DNA of 64,000 nt, from positions 184,772-248,771 of the forward strand of contig NZ_PCPA01000005.1 of the NCBI RefSeq assembly GCF_002979515.1. Reading direction: 5' to 3'. Source of the stretch: Microbacterium sp. MYb54. GTDB lineage: Bacteria; Actinomycetota; Actinomycetes; Actinomycetales; Microbacteriaceae. Made by a program: the position numbers and the translations under genes. Below are positions 45,530 to 54,949 of this stretch, in pieces. The notes below the pieces were generated by a model, which made no database searches, was not told the DNA's origin, and saw only the letters and a program-made list of their open reading frames with translations. How positions within the stretch are numbered: position 1 is the stretch's first letter; each line of letters begins with the position of its first letter.

Positions 45530-48328
45530 TCAGCTCTCCACGTGCGCGCGGATCTCGGCGGCCTCGCCGTGCCGTCCGAGCGCTTCGAGCACGTTGCCGA
45601 GCTCGAGCGAGGCGACCTGCAGCAGCGGCGGGTGCTCTGCCGCGTGCTCGATGGCGCTGCGGTACACGGGCACGGCGTCGGCTGACCGGTCGTTCCCCGC
45701 GAGCACGCGCGCGGCGAACAGCTCGGACCCACCGGCCGAGCCCATGTCGCCGAGTGCCGCGAACCCGTCAGCGGCGGTGAGCACGGCCGCGACCGCCTCG
45801 TCGACACGGCCGAGTTCGGCGAGGGCGCGTCCGCGCGAGTCCATCACGTCGGCGAGGAGCCACTCGGCCTCGTGCTGCTGCGCGAGCGCTGCGACCTCGT
45901 CGAAGAGGGCGAACGCCCGCTCGTCGCTGCGGCCGCCGTAGGCCTGCCCGAGGCTGTGCAGCACCTCGGTCAGTGCGCCGACGGCATCCGGTGCGCGGCG
46001 CACGATCTCGGCAGCCGATTCGAGCAGGGCGATCGCGTCGTCGTGCTCCTCGAAGCGCGCGAGGATCTTCGCCTGCTCCGTCATCGACATCGCCTGATCG
46101 GCGTGCTCCTCGGCCTGGCCGAACAGTTCGGAGGCGTAGCCGTGCGCGCCGACCGACTGGCCGAACTCGCCGGCAGCGCTCAGGGCGCGGGCCAGCATCG
46201 AGGCGGTCATCGCGCGAGAGGCGGCAGCGACCTCGGCCTCCTCCTCGCGCTGCAGCACGTCTCCGAAGAGCTCGGCTGCTTCTTCTGCGTCGCCGACGCG
46301 CAGCATGGCGCGGGCGAGACGGAAGTCCAGCCCCGTCGTGTCGCCGCCTGTTTCGCCGCCGAGTCGGGCCGCGAGGCGGTACCGGGAGACGGCCTTCTCC
46401 GGCTCGTCCGCGTCTTCCCAGAGAGCTCCGGCGAGCAGATGGGCGTCGCCGAGTGCGCGGGTGGCGCCCAGCTCGGCGAGAATCCGGCACGCATCGTCGG
46501 CGTCGGTCGCGCCCTCGGCATAGGTGCTGCCGCCGCCGCGAACGCGGGCTCGGGTCTGCAGCGCCTGCGCTCGATGGCCCGCGCTGAGGTCGTCCTGGGC
46601 GAGGAAGCGGTCCAGCAGCGCGCTCCCCGCCTCGAGGTCGCCCTTGCTGAGCACCGCCGAGATCGCCAGCAGCGTGGTGGTGTTCGTCAGCCGGGTGTCT
46701 TCTGCCTCGGCGAACGACCGTGCGGCGACCTCGGCGTGATCCAGGGCCGCGTCCGCCTCACCCGACTGCAGGTGCAGCGAGGCTCGGCTGATCGCGAGGT
46801 CGCCGCGCGTCCAGGCCGGCAGATCGTCGGAAGCGGCGATCTCCTCTTCCAGCGCAGCGGTCGTCTCCGCGGTGTTCAAGCCGAAGGTCGCAAGACCGAT
46901 CCGCTCCTCCAGGTCGGCCTGCGCGTCGCGGCCGGTCGCCCGCAGTGCTGCCACCCGCTCCGGCAGCAGTTGAAGGGCTTCGTCGGCGCGATCGAGTGCG
47001 ATCAGGATCCCCAGGCGCATCGAGAGCAGTTGGGCGCGTTTGGCCGGGTCTTCGACCTCGAGGGCGCGGGGGAGAGCTTCGAGGGTCTCGTGCTCGGCCC
47101 CGAACTGAGCGAGCTGCATCGCGCGCTCGAACCATCCGTCCGCGTCCACCGGAGTGTTCGTGGGGACGGGGGCGACGAAAGCATCCGAGCGGATCGGCAC
47201 GTCGTACTGCTCGTTCGCGAGCGCCCGCATCCGCTCCAGGCTGCGTGCGTGTCCGTCGGTGCCGTCGCGGCCGTCGAACCCCGCACCGATCCGCTCGGCG
47301 GCCGTCCACGCGGAAGCGGCCAGATCCGCCGCGCTCCAGGTGCCCTCATGTTCGCCGAAGAACGGAACGAGCGCCGGCGACTCCGCGCCGCGCACGGGGG
47401 TGTCGCCGTGCCCGGTGGCCGTGACTCGATCCAGGGCGACGGCGAGGGCTGCGAGAGCGGCGAAGTGCGCGTCGACGTTCAGTCCGTCGTGCGCCAGCCA
47501 GCCGATGTGCTTCTCGACCAGTGCCAGTGCGCGCGCCTCGTTGCCGGTGACGGCCGCGAACACGATGTTGTTGGCGACGATGCGCAGGTTGTCGGGGTTG
47601 TCCTTCGCCAGCCGGTAGCTGCGCAGGTGCGCGGTCTTCGCCTCGTCGAGGCGCCCGGCGCGGAGGTACGGGAGCAGCACGCGCGAGAGGGCGTGCTCCG
47701 GCTCCTCGCCGCAGGAGAAGCCGCCCTCGATCATCTCCTCCACCAGGACGATCGCCTCCGCGTCGCGGTCGGTGTCGGCGAAGAAGCCGGCGATCTGGCT
47801 GCGTCCGCAGGCGTCGCAGTGGCTGTGGTCGTCGCGCGGCGTGGCCTCCAGCTGCACCCGGAGGGCCTCGGCCTCATCCATGCGTCCCGCGTCCCAGGCG
47901 TCTTCGAAGCGCGCGGTGAGCACGCCGCTGGCGCCGAGGCCGGCGGCGCGGTAGTGCGTCTCCATGTCGTCGAGAACAGCGGCGATCTGCTCCTGCGAGA
48001 AGGCGGGAGAGGAACGCAGCGAAGACGCCATCCACTTGAACTGCCACATCAGGTCGGCCCCGCCGTTGTCGAGGTCGGCGGGGAAGCGCTGCGGCTCGGC
48101 ATCGTGGTGCGCGAGGCACCAGGCGAACGAGTTGAGCATGACGTCGGTCGCGCCGTTCATGTTCGCCGAAGCGGTCTGACGCATCCGGGCGTCGTACTCC
48201 AGACGCTCGTCGCCGATCTCCACGGCGAGTGCGACGGCCTCGGCGACGAGAGCCTGCTCTGCGGGGCCCCAGGGAGTGCGGTCGATCTCCTCGATCAGCT
48301 GCTGGAAGCGCTTCTTCGGACGTGCCAT
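45530..48328 (-). CDS. Large tetratricopeptide-repeat protein, partner of the Hsp90-like gene
   Basis: A 932-residue, mostly alpha-helical cytoplasmic protein. Most of it after residue 450 is made of TPR-like helical hairpins (for example ALDRADEALQLLPERVAALRATGRDAQA, RYRLAARLG, GRALAELGRVDEAVAAVLTAADGFAALGD). The N-terminal third is distinct: it begins MARPKKRFQQLIEEIDRTPWG and has a Cys pair with His (HSHCDACGRSQ, about residue 170) that could bind a metal. The gene starts 23 bases after the stop of the Hsp90-family gene, on the same strand, so the two are co-transcribed. Hsp90 proteins often work with TPR partners in eukaryotes, so a co-chaperone-like or client-adaptor role is inferred, not shown. 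Confidence 0.85.
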   Translation of the reverse strand: MARPKKRFQQLIEEIDRTPWGPAEQALVAEAVALAVEIGDERLEYDARMRQTASANMNGATDVMLNSFAWCLAHHDAEPQRFPADLDNGGADLMWQFKWMASSLRSSPAFSQEQIAAVLDDMETHYRAAGLGASGVLTARFEDAWDAGRMDEAEALRVQLEATPRDDHSHCDACGRSQIAGFFADTDRDAEAIVLVEEMIEGGFSCGEEPEHALSRVLLPYLRAGRLDEAKTAHLRSYRLAKDNPDNLRIVANNIVFAAVTGNEARALALVEKHIGWLAHDGLNVDAHFAALAALAVALDRVTATGHGDTPVRGAESPALVPFFGEHEGTWSAADLAASAWTAAERIGAGFDGRDGTDGHARSLERMRALANEQYDVPIRSDAFVAPVPTNTPVDADGWFERAMQLAQFGAEHETLEALPRALEVEDPAKRAQLLSMRLGILIALDRADEALQLLPERVAALRATGRDAQADLEERIGLATFGLNTAETTAALEEEIAASDDLPAWTRGDLAISRASLHLQSGEADAALDHAEVAARSFAEAEDTRLTNTTTLLAISAVLSKGDLEAGSALLDRFLAQDDLSAGHRAQALQTRARVRGGGSTYAEGATDADDACRILAELGATRALGDAHLLAGALWEDADEPEKAVSRYRLAARLGGETGGDTTGLDFRLARAMLRVGDAEEAAELFGDVLQREEEAEVAAASRAMTASMLARALSAAGEFGQSVGAHGYASELFGQAEEHADQAMSMTEQAKILARFEEHDDAIALLESAAEIVRRAPDAVGALTEVLHSLGQAYGGRSDERAFALFDEVAALAQQHEAEWLLADVMDSRGRALAELGRVDEAVAAVLTAADGFAALGDMGSAGGSELFAARVLAGNDRSADAVPVYRSAIEHAAEHPPLLQVASLELGNVLEALGRHGEAAEIRAHVES

Positions 48329-48351
48329 GGACGGAACCTTTCGGGGGAGTG

Positions 48352-50175
48352 TCAGCGGGCGTCGCCGAAGGGGATGGAGTCCCCTTCCAGGCCGGCCGAG
48401 AGCGAGACGAGGTCGGCGAGTGCGCTGGTCATCAGCGCTCGGTCGGCGTCGGCGAGCGGGTGGTGCCCTGCGAGCAGTGCCTGGATGTAGAGGAGCTGCA
48501 CGGTGCGGGCGAAGACCGCGTCGTCCTGCACGCGCACCAGGGCGCGCACGACCCGGTTCGACCAGTTCAGGCACAGACGGGCGCTCAGGTCGTCCTCGCG
48601 GGCGGAGGAGACGGTCTGGTCGATACGGTCCAGCACGCCGCCCCACAGCGAGCCGGTGATGCCCTTGGTGCGTCCGCGGTCGATCGCCCGCAGCACCTCG
48701 GGGTCGGCCACGTAGAGTCCTGCGAGGTCGGGCCGGTCGATGGATCGCACGACGACGGAGCAGTCCGAGGTCGCGAGCACGGCGCCCGCGCGGGCCTCCA
48801 GCGCCACGGCGGCGTCGCGGTCGTCGAGTGGCGGCGGGTCGAGTCGGTCGAGCTCACCGGTGACGTCGACCTGTTCGACCGTGATGTGCGGGTACAGGTC
48901 CGGGAGCATCCGGATCAGGTCGGCGTCGTAGAGATAGCCGCCGTTGACGAGCACCTCTTCCGCGGGGGAGATGCCGGCGACCTGGCGGAACTCGTCGACT
49001 GTCTGCGCGTAGCGGACGTGCGGGTAGCGCTCGACGAGGTCGCCGATCCGCAGTGTGCCGTGCGTGGTCTCCACGGTGAGCCAGCGGGAGATGAAGTGGG
49101 CCAGCTCCTCGTCATGTCGCACCAGCGACTTGAGTCCGACCTCGTGCACCGCGACGAACTGCGCGAGGCGATGCGGTTCGCTGAGTCCCAGCTCGAGCAC
49201 CCAACGGCGGATACCGGCGCCCAACTGCTCGCGCACGCGTTCGAGCGCGGCGTCCTCGACCAGCGATTCCCGGCTCGCGGTCGGGGCGAGCCCGGTGGAA
49301 TCGACCACGGCTCGGACGAAGAACGCCCAGTCGGGGAGCACGTCGTCGACGCGCTCGGAGAGCAGCATCCGACCGAGGTACATGCGTGTCGCCTGGCGTG
49401 CGCCGGGGGGAGGGGCGTAGGGCAGCACGTAGGCGAGGCCACTGGTGCCGGTGGCAGGTTCGCTCAGTTCGATGATGTCGAGCGGGCTCGCGCCGAGGAG
49501 GTCCCGCCCGTACCGCAGCGCGCTCTCGGGATCCCGAGCCGCGTCGAGGAACGGCGCATCCCTGGTGATGTCGATGTCCCCGGCGGCCGTGTCGATGCTC
49601 ACCCGCACCGGCAGGAACTCGCCGAACGTCGTCGCCAACTCATGCACGGCAGCCGGGCGCAGGAGCTCGTCGGCATCGAAGCGGGGCACGAGATGCACAC
49701 TCGTGCCGATCGGCAGTTCCTCGTCGATCTCGGCGACCTGGAAGGTGCCGTCGGCACTGCCGGTCCACTCGACCGAAGCGCCGCCCTTGGCGCTGCGGGA
49801 GCGGATGACGATGGTGTCGGCGACCATGAAGCAGCTGAGCAGACCGATGCCGAATTGCCCGAGGTAGTCGCTTCGCGGCAGGTCGAAGATGTCGCGCTTG
49901 GAGCTGCGTCCCACGGTCGCCAGCAGATCGGCGACCTCGGCCGCGGTCAGTCCGACTCCGTCGTCGCGCAGGACGAACTCGCCGTTCTCCGCGGTCAGCG
50001 GGGTGATCCGGATGCGACCGCCCCCGCCGTCGACCTCACGGCGGGCCGTGATCGCATCGCGGGCGTTCTGCAGAAGCTCCCGCAGGTACACACGGGGGCT
50101 GGAGTAGATGTGCCGGCTGAGCAGATCGACGACTCCGCGCAGATCCACCTGGAACTGCTGCACTTCAGCGCTCAC
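48352..50175 (-). CDS. Hsp90-family (HtpG-like) ATPase
   Basis: A 607-residue protein. The N-terminal GHKL ATPase domain has the canonical residues: YLRELLQNARDAITARR (Glu, Asn, Asp), RDDGVGL, ATVGRSSKRD and GQFGIGLLSCFMVADTIVI. A middle Hsp90 domain follows with YGRDLLGASPLDIIEL and RMYLGRMLLSERVDDVLPDWAFFVRAVVDS in part, and a short C-terminal domain with ELLYIQALL-like end. The sequence is clearly diverged from canonical HtpG (no extended charged linker, no MEEVD). GTG 50175 is chosen because AGGAGGAGGG precedes it; ATG 50196 would overlap that site. It sits upstream of the TPR gene and is divergent from tRNA-Trp. Confidence 0.88.
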   Translation of the reverse strand: MSAEVQQFQVDLRGVVDLLSRHIYSSPRVYLRELLQNARDAITARREVDGGGGRIRITPLTAENGEFVLRDDGVGLTAAEVADLLATVGRSSKRDIFDLPRSDYLGQFGIGLLSCFMVADTIVIRSRSAKGGASVEWTGSADGTFQVAEIDEELPIGTSVHLVPRFDADELLRPAAVHELATTFGEFLPVRVSIDTAAGDIDITRDAPFLDAARDPESALRYGRDLLGASPLDIIELSEPATGTSGLAYVLPYAPPPGARQATRMYLGRMLLSERVDDVLPDWAFFVRAVVDSTGLAPTASRESLVEDAALERVREQLGAGIRRWVLELGLSEPHRLAQFVAVHEVGLKSLVRHDEELAHFISRWLTVETTHGTLRIGDLVERYPHVRYAQTVDEFRQVAGISPAEEVLVNGGYLYDADLIRMLPDLYPHITVEQVDVTGELDRLDPPPLDDRDAAVALEARAGAVLATSDCSVVVRSIDRPDLAGLYVADPEVLRAIDRGRTKGITGSLWGGVLDRIDQTVSSAREDDLSARLCLNWSNRVVRALVRVQDDAVFARTVQLLYIQALLAGHHPLADADRALMTSALADLVSLSAGLEGDSIPFGDAR

Positions 50176-50370
50176 CGGCGCTCCCTCCTCCTGCATTCGC
50201 TCGCTGAGCCTAACAAGAACACGCCTTCGCGATCCCGGTTCGGCGGCACCGGATCGATGCCGTATGCTTGTGGGGCAGTTGTTCTCTGCAATCTTTCGCC
50301 ATGCCTGGGGTCTCCCGATCACAGCTACGGTGGCAGAGTAAGAGAACACCCCAGAGGCCTCCTGGTCTCT

Positions 50371-50443
<73 letters not shown>

Positions 50444-50483
50444 CGCGTCAGCGCAACGCTGACACACGAAAGGTACATTCAGG

Positions 50484-50756
50484 ATGGATCAGGACGAACC
50501 GCGCGGCGAGGTCGTCGCGGCCGGCGCCACCCGCGAGAAGAAGGGCAACCCCTTCTCCCGGTTCTTCGGGAGCATCGCCCTGTTCATCCGCCAGGTCATC
50601 GCCGAGCTCCGCAAGGTCGTCACCCCGACTCGCAAGGAGCTGTTCAAGTTCACCGGGGTGGTGCTCGTCTTCGTGATCATCGTCATGGGCATCGTCTACG
50701 GCTTGGACACGCTGTTCGCGTTCGTGACGCACTGGGTGTTCGGAATCCCTGGCTGA
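50484..50756 (+). CDS. secE: Preprotein translocase subunit SecE
   Basis: A 90-residue single-span membrane protein. An amphipathic helix (FIRQVIAELRKVVTPTRKEL) precedes one membrane segment at about residues 57-80. The first 25 residues are charged. It stabilises SecY in the Sec channel. The gene is placed between tRNA-Trp and nusG, the conserved order, with a 42-base gap to nusG. Confidence 0.96.
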   Translation: MDQDEPRGEVVAAGATREKKGNPFSRFFGSIALFIRQVIAELRKVVTPTRKELFKFTGVVLVFVIIVMGIVYGLDTLFAFVTHWVFGIPG

Positions 50757-50798
50757 TGACCCCCGCGGCTTGCGCCGCAGCTATGGAGAAGAAGCAAC

Positions 50799-51842
50799 GT
50801 GTCTGAACGATATTCCGACGACGCCGACTGGGCGACCGCCGCAGAGCAGTCCAGCGAGGAAGACGAAGCCCAGGAGGGCAACGTCCTCGCTGAGGAAGAG
50901 CTCTCGGTCACCTCGGCTGAGCACGTCGCGGTCCACGTCGAAGACGAGGACGGCGAAGGAGACGACACGGATGACATCGACATCGAAATCGACGACCCGG
51001 AGGCGGACGCGATCGTGAACGACGCTCTCAACCTGGACGAAGCGGCTGAGTCTGAGGCTGCCGCTGAGGTCCTCAACGAATCTGTGGCCGAAGAGGTCGC
51101 AGACCTCGACGCCGCTGCGGCCGAAGAGGTCACCCCCTACGACGGTCCCGACCTCGGCGCTGATGAAGCGCAGGGCGACGAGGACTCCTCCGACGACGAA
51201 GACGACGAAGACGCGGAGGAAGACCCGTACGAGGCCTTCCGCATGGACCTGCGCATGCTTCCGGGCAAGTGGTACGTCATCCACTCCTACGCCGGCTTCG
51301 AGCGCAAGGTCAAGGCCAACATCGAGCAGCGCAAGTCGACGCTCGAGGTCGAGGACGAGATCTACCAGATCGAGGTCCCGATGGAAGACGTGGTCGAGAT
51401 CAAGAACGGCCAGCGCAAGATGGTCACCCGCGTGCGCATCCCCGGCTACGTGCTGGTGCGCATGGAGCTCACGGAAGACACCTGGTCGGTCGTCCGCCAC
51501 ACGCCCGGCGTCACCGGCTTCGTGGGCAACGCCCACAACCCGACGCCGCTGCGCTTCGAAGAGGCCTTCAATATGCTGAAGGCGCTCGTCGAGGTCAAGG
51601 ACGTCCCGACCGCCAAGAACATCGCCTCGAAGGGCGGCCACGCCGTCGCCCGTCCGCTCCCGGCAGAGGTCGACTTCGAGGTCGGCGAGACCATCACGAT
51701 CAAGGAGGGTTCGTTCGCGGGCCTTCCGGGTTCGATCAGCGAGATCAAGCCCGAGAGCGGCAAGCTCACGGTCCTCGTCTCCCTCTTCGAGCGCGAGACC
51801 CCGGTCGAGCTGTCGTTCGACCAGGTCACCAAGATGGTCTGA
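50799..51842 (+). CDS. nusG: Transcription termination/antitermination factor NusG
   Basis: A 347-residue protein. The NGN domain begins near residue 150 ([23 protein letters not shown] in part) and contains the RNA polymerase-binding hydrophobic face; the KOW domain is at the C-terminus ([19 protein letters not shown] region). The first about 145 residues are a low-complexity acidic extension rich in Asp, Glu and Ala, longer than the core NusG (about 180 residues) needs. NusG aids termination with Rho and links polymerase to the ribosome. The GTG start is chosen at 50799 ([11 protein letters not shown]), with AGAAGAAG-type purines upstream. Confidence 0.96.
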   Translation: MSERYSDDADWATAAEQSSEEDEAQEGNVLAEEELSVTSAEHVAVHVEDEDGEGDDTDDIDIEIDDPEADAIVNDALNLDEAAESEAAAEVLNESVAEEVADLDAAAAEEVTPYDGPDLGADEAQGDEDSSDDEDDEDAEEDPYEAFRMDLRMLPGKWYVIHSYAGFERKVKANIEQRKSTLEVEDEIYQIEVPMEDVVEIKNGQRKMVTRVRIPGYVLVRMELTEDTWSVVRHTPGVTGFVGNAHNPTPLRFEEAFNMLKALVEVKDVPTAKNIASKGGHAVARPLPAEVDFEVGETITIKEGSFAGLPGSISEIKPESGKLTVLVSLFERETPVELSFDQVTKMV

Positions 51843-51856
51843 CACACACCCTGACG

Positions 51857-51888
51857 AGAACGGCCGTCCCATTCGGGGCGGCCGTTCT
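51857..51888 (+). terminator. Intrinsic terminator after nusG
   Basis: A 14-bp stem (AGAACGGCCGTCCC with GGGGCGGCCGTTCT; one G-U pair) with the loop ATTC, then TGCG. It lies 15 bases after the nusG stop and should end the secE-nusG transcript, so rplK-rplA has its own promoter. Confidence 0.88.
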
Positions 51889-51909
51889 TGCGTTGTGCTG
51901 CGCGTGCTC

Positions 51910-51974
51910 CCGTTCCGGTCGCACTTGCTGTCGCTCTCGGCGCATTTCTACGGCAGGAAGTGCGACCGGAACGG
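51910..51974. repeat. Dispersed palindromic repeat, copy 6
   Basis: Perfect 17-bp arms (CCGTTCCGGTCGCACTT at 51910-51926 and complement at 51958-51974) with a 31-base centre. It lies between the nusG terminator and the rplK promoter, within core ribosomal genes. Confidence 0.85.
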
Positions 51975-52152
51975 CGGTGGATGGTGGGGCAGGCGTCGTG
52001 ACCTGAGCGAGTCCGCGGAAGTCTTCCTGATCGGGTAGACTTGTGTGGTTTGTGTGACGCTTCGGCGTGCGCAGAGACGACCACGTTCCGGAAACGCCGG
52101 ATCTGTGGGAGAAGCGGATGCTCCGGCATCCGATTCGATGAAAGGAAAGAGA
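51975..52152 (+). promoter_or_regulatory. Leader and likely promoter of rplK-rplA
   Basis: A TAGACT box at 52036-52041 is the best -10 candidate; no good -35 is visible. The roughly 100-base untranslated leader that follows (52050-52150) is long for this genome and ends in GAAAGGAAAGAG before rplK. An L1-binding regulatory structure is possible but was not identified. Confidence 0.4.
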
Positions 52153-52584
52153 ATGGCACCGAAGAAGAAGGTGACCGGCCTGATCAAGCTTCAGATCAAC
52201 GCCGGTGCAGCCAACCCGGCGCCGCCGATCGGCCCCGCGCTCGGTCAGCATGGCGTCAACATCATGGAGTTCTGCAAGGCGTACAACGCCGCGACCGAGT
52301 CGCAGCGCGGCAACGTCATCCCCGTCGAGATCACCGTCTACGAGGACCGCAGCTTCACGTTCATCCTGAAGACCCCGCCTGCTGCGGAGCTCATCAAGAA
52401 GGCCGCAGGCGTCCCCAAGGGCTCCGCGACCCCGCACACCGTCAAGGTCGCGAAGATCACCAAGGACCAGGTCCGCCAGATCGCCGAGACCAAGCAGGCC
52501 GACCTGAACGCGAACGACATCGAGGCCGCGATCTTGATCATCGCCGGCACCGCCCGTTCCATGGGCATCACGGTCGAGGGCTGA
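52153..52584 (+). CDS. rplK: 50S ribosomal protein L11
   Basis: A 143-residue protein ([18 protein letters not shown]), a normal length for L11. Hallmarks are [20 protein letters not shown] in the N-terminal domain, which meets thiostrepton-type antibiotics and the stringent factor, and the rRNA-binding C-terminal domain with [12 protein letters not shown] 52153 has AAAGGAAAG upstream. It is followed by rplA after 11 bases. Confidence 0.98.
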
Positions 52585-52595
52585 GGAGAATAATC

Positions 52596-53285
52596 ATGGC
52601 TACCAAGTCCAAGGCTTACAAGGCTGCCGCCGAGAAGATCGAGGCAGACCGTTTCTACACCCCGACCGAGGCTGTCGCCCTCGCGAAGGAGACCGGCTCG
52701 TCGAAGTTCGACTCGACCGTCGAGGTCGCGCTGAAGCTCGCGGTCGACCCCCGCAAGGCAGACCAGATGGTGCGCGGCACCGTCATCCTGCCCCACGGCA
52801 CCGGTAAGACCGCCCGCGTCATCGTCTTCGCCACCGGCCCCGCGGCCGAGGCAGCGATCGCCGCAGGTGCAGATGAGGTCGGCGGCGCCGAGCTCATCCA
52901 GAAGGTCGCCGATGGCTGGACCAACTTCGACGCCGCTGTCTCCACCCCGGAGCTCATGGGCCAGGTCGGTCGTCTCGGAAAGGTGCTCGGACCGCGTGGT
53001 CTGATGCCGAACCCGAAGACCGGCACCGTGACTCCGAACCCGGCCAAGGCCGTCGAGGAGATCAAGGGCGGAAAGATCGAGTTCCGCGTCGACAAGCACG
53101 CCAACGTGCACTTCGTCGTCGGCAAGGCATCCTTCACCGCAGAGCAGCTGAACGAGAACATCGGCGCAGCGCTCGAGGAGATCGTCCGCCTCAAGCCGTC
53201 GAGCTCGAAGGGCCGTTACATCCAGAAGGGTGCGGTGTCGACCACGTTCGGCCCCGGCATCCCGCTGGACGTCAACTCCATCTGA
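52596..53285 (+). CDS. rplA: 50S ribosomal protein L1
   Basis: A 229-residue protein of normal length, with the L1 signature [18 protein letters not shown] stretch (residues about 130-145) and [15 protein letters not shown]. It binds 23S rRNA at the L1 stalk and often represses its own operon. TGAGGAGAATAATC precedes ATG 52596. A strong terminator follows. Confidence 0.98.
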   Translation: MATKSKAYKAAAEKIEADRFYTPTEAVALAKETGSSKFDSTVEVALKLAVDPRKADQMVRGTVILPHGTGKTARVIVFATGPAAEAAIAAGADEVGGAELIQKVADGWTNFDAAVSTPELMGQVGRLGKVLGPRGLMPNPKTGTVTPNPAKAVEEIKGGKIEFRVDKHANVHFVVGKASFTAEQLNENIGAALEEIVRLKPSSSKGRYIQKGAVSTTFGPGIPLDVNSI

Positions 53286-53298
53286 GTCTGACTCTCTC

Positions 53299-53330
53299 GA
53301 AACGCCCCCGGGTCCGCCCGGGGGCGTTTC
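53299..53330. terminator. Strong terminator after rplA
   Basis: A perfect 14-bp stem (GAAACGCCCCCGGG and complement) with a 4-base loop TCCG, 14 bases after the rplA stop. It separates the ribosomal genes from the cystine importer. Confidence 0.93.
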
Positions 53331-53458
53331 TGCGTCTCCGGCGACCCACGAAACGAAACGTCATCGGATGCTCGGAACGGCCCAGCGCCACGTACTGTGG
53401 GGGAGTTCCCGCGACGGTCGCGTAAACTCGCACCGCGCTTCACACCCCAGGAGGGTTC

Positions 53459-54280
53459 ATGTCTCGTCGTCTCATCGCCGTCACCGCACTCGTCGTCGCC
53501 GCTGCCGCCCTGACCGCCTGCAGTGGTTCCAGCACGCCCGCGAACACCTCGGGCAGCGGTGAGAGCTCCGCGAGCTCGGAGTACGGTCTCGCGAAAGACG
53601 GCACGCTCACGGTCGGGACCGAGGGCACCTATCGCCCCTTCAGCTTCCACGGCGACAACGGTGCCGGCGACCTGACCGGATACGACGTGGAGATCATCGA
53701 GGCCGTCGCCGACAAGCTCGGTCTCGAGGTGAAGTTCGAAGAGACGCAGTGGGATGCGATCTTCGCGGGTCTCGACGCCGGCCGCTTCGACGTGATCGCC
53801 AACCAGGTCACGATCAACGACGAGCGCGAGGCGAAGTACCTCTTCAGCGCTCCGTACACCGTCTCTCCTGGCGTGATCGTGGTCGCCGACGACGACGACT
53901 CGATCTCGGCGTTCGCCGACCTCGAAGGCAAGACCACCGCGCAGTCGCTCACGAGCAATTGGAACGACCTCGCCACCGAGTCGGGCGCCAAGGTCGAAGG
54001 CGTCGAGGGGTGGGCACAGGCCGTCGAGCTTCTGCGCCAGGGCCGCGTGGATGCGACCATCAACGACAAGCTCACCTTCCTCGACTACGAGACGACGAAC
54101 AGCCCGACCGGCCTGAAGATCGCGGCCGAGACCGACGACGCGGGTGAGCAGGCCTTCGCCTTCACCAAGGACAAGGAGGCTCTCGTCACGGCGGTCGACG
54201 GCGCACTCGAAGAGCTGCGAGCCGACGGAACCCTGGCCGAGATCAGCAAGAAGTACTTCGGCGAAGACGTCTCGCAGTAA
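53459..54280 (+). CDS. ABC substrate-binding lipoprotein, cystine-type (FliY/TcyJ-like)
   Basis: A 273-residue lipoprotein with lipobox LTAC at about residue 20. The SBP_bac_3 body has GTEGTYRPFSFHGDNG, LTGYDVEIIEAVADKLGLEV, ETQWDAIFAGLDAGRFDVIANQVTI, YTVSPGVIVVA and TTAQSLTSNWNDLA, the pattern of cystine-binding FliY/TcyJ proteins. It should bind L-cystine or a related amino acid outside the membrane. GGAGGG stands 5 bases before ATG 53459. It is the first gene of a three-gene importer operon. Confidence 0.92.
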   Translation: MSRRLIAVTALVVAAAALTACSGSSTPANTSGSGESSASSEYGLAKDGTLTVGTEGTYRPFSFHGDNGAGDLTGYDVEIIEAVADKLGLEVKFEETQWDAIFAGLDAGRFDVIANQVTINDEREAKYLFSAPYTVSPGVIVVADDDDSISAFADLEGKTTAQSLTSNWNDLATESGAKVEGVEGWAQAVELLRQGRVDATINDKLTFLDYETTNSPTGLKIAAETDDAGEQAFAFTKDKEALVTAVDGALEELRADGTLAEISKKYFGEDVSQ

Positions 54281-54283
54281 TCG

Positions 54284-54949
54284 ATGGAGAGTCCCTGGCA
54301 GCTGTTCCTGGACTCGCTCGGGCCGATCGCCTGGGCGGGTCTGACGGCGACGGTGCCGCTCGCGCTGGCATCGTTCGCCCTGGGACTCGTCATCGCGGTC
54401 GGCATCGCCTTGATGAGGATCTCGGTGAATCCGATCCTCTCGGGCATCGCCCGGTTCTACATCTCGGTGATCCGCGGTACGCCGCTGCTCGTGCAGCTGT
54501 TCGTGATCTTCTACGGCATGCCGTCGATCGGGATCACGATCGACCCGTGGCCGAGCGCGATCATCGCGTTGTCGCTCAACGTCGGCGGATACGGTGCCGA
54601 GGTGGTCAGGGCGGCGATCCTCTCGGTCCCGCAGGGGCAGTGGGAGGCCGCGTACACGGTCGGCATGAACCGCACCCACACCCTCACCCGCATCATCCTG
54701 CCGCAGGCTGCACGGGTGTCGGTGCCGCCGCTGTCGAACACGTTCATCTCGCTCGTGAAGGACACCTCGCTCGCGTCGCTGATCCTGGTCACGGAGCTGT
54801 TCAAGGTGGCGCAGCAGATCGCGTCGACGACCTACGAATTCATGGTGCTCTACCTCGCCGCCGCGCTGGTCTACTGGGTGTTGTGCCTGGTGCTGTCGTT
54901 CGGCCAGAGCGCACTCGAGAGGAGGCTCGACAGCCGTGTCGCACACTGA
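54284..54949 (+). CDS. Amino-acid ABC-importer permease (HisM/TcyL-type)
   Basis: A 221-residue membrane protein with about five helices. RGTPLLVQLFVIFYGMPSIGI, NVGGYGAEVVRAAILSVPQGQWEAAYTVGMNR and ISLVKDTSLASLILVTELFKVAQQIA are the family marks. It starts three bases after the binding-protein stop and overlaps the ATPase gene by 14 bases. Confidence 0.95.
   Translation: MESPWQLFLDSLGPIAWAGLTATVPLALASFALGLVIAVGIALMRISVNPILSGIARFYISVIRGTPLLVQLFVIFYGMPSIGITIDPWPSAIIALSLNVGGYGAEVVRAAILSVPQGQWEAAYTVGMNRTHTLTRIILPQAARVSVPPLSNTFISLVKDTSLASLILVTELFKVAQQIASTTYEFMVLYLAAALVYWVLCLVLSFGQSALERRLDSRVAH

Noticed and set aside
45530..50175. Known anti-phage defence system
   Set aside because: The Hsp90-TPR pair has no nuclease, deaminase, NADase, TIR or membrane effector that I can recognise, so a defence label is not supported.
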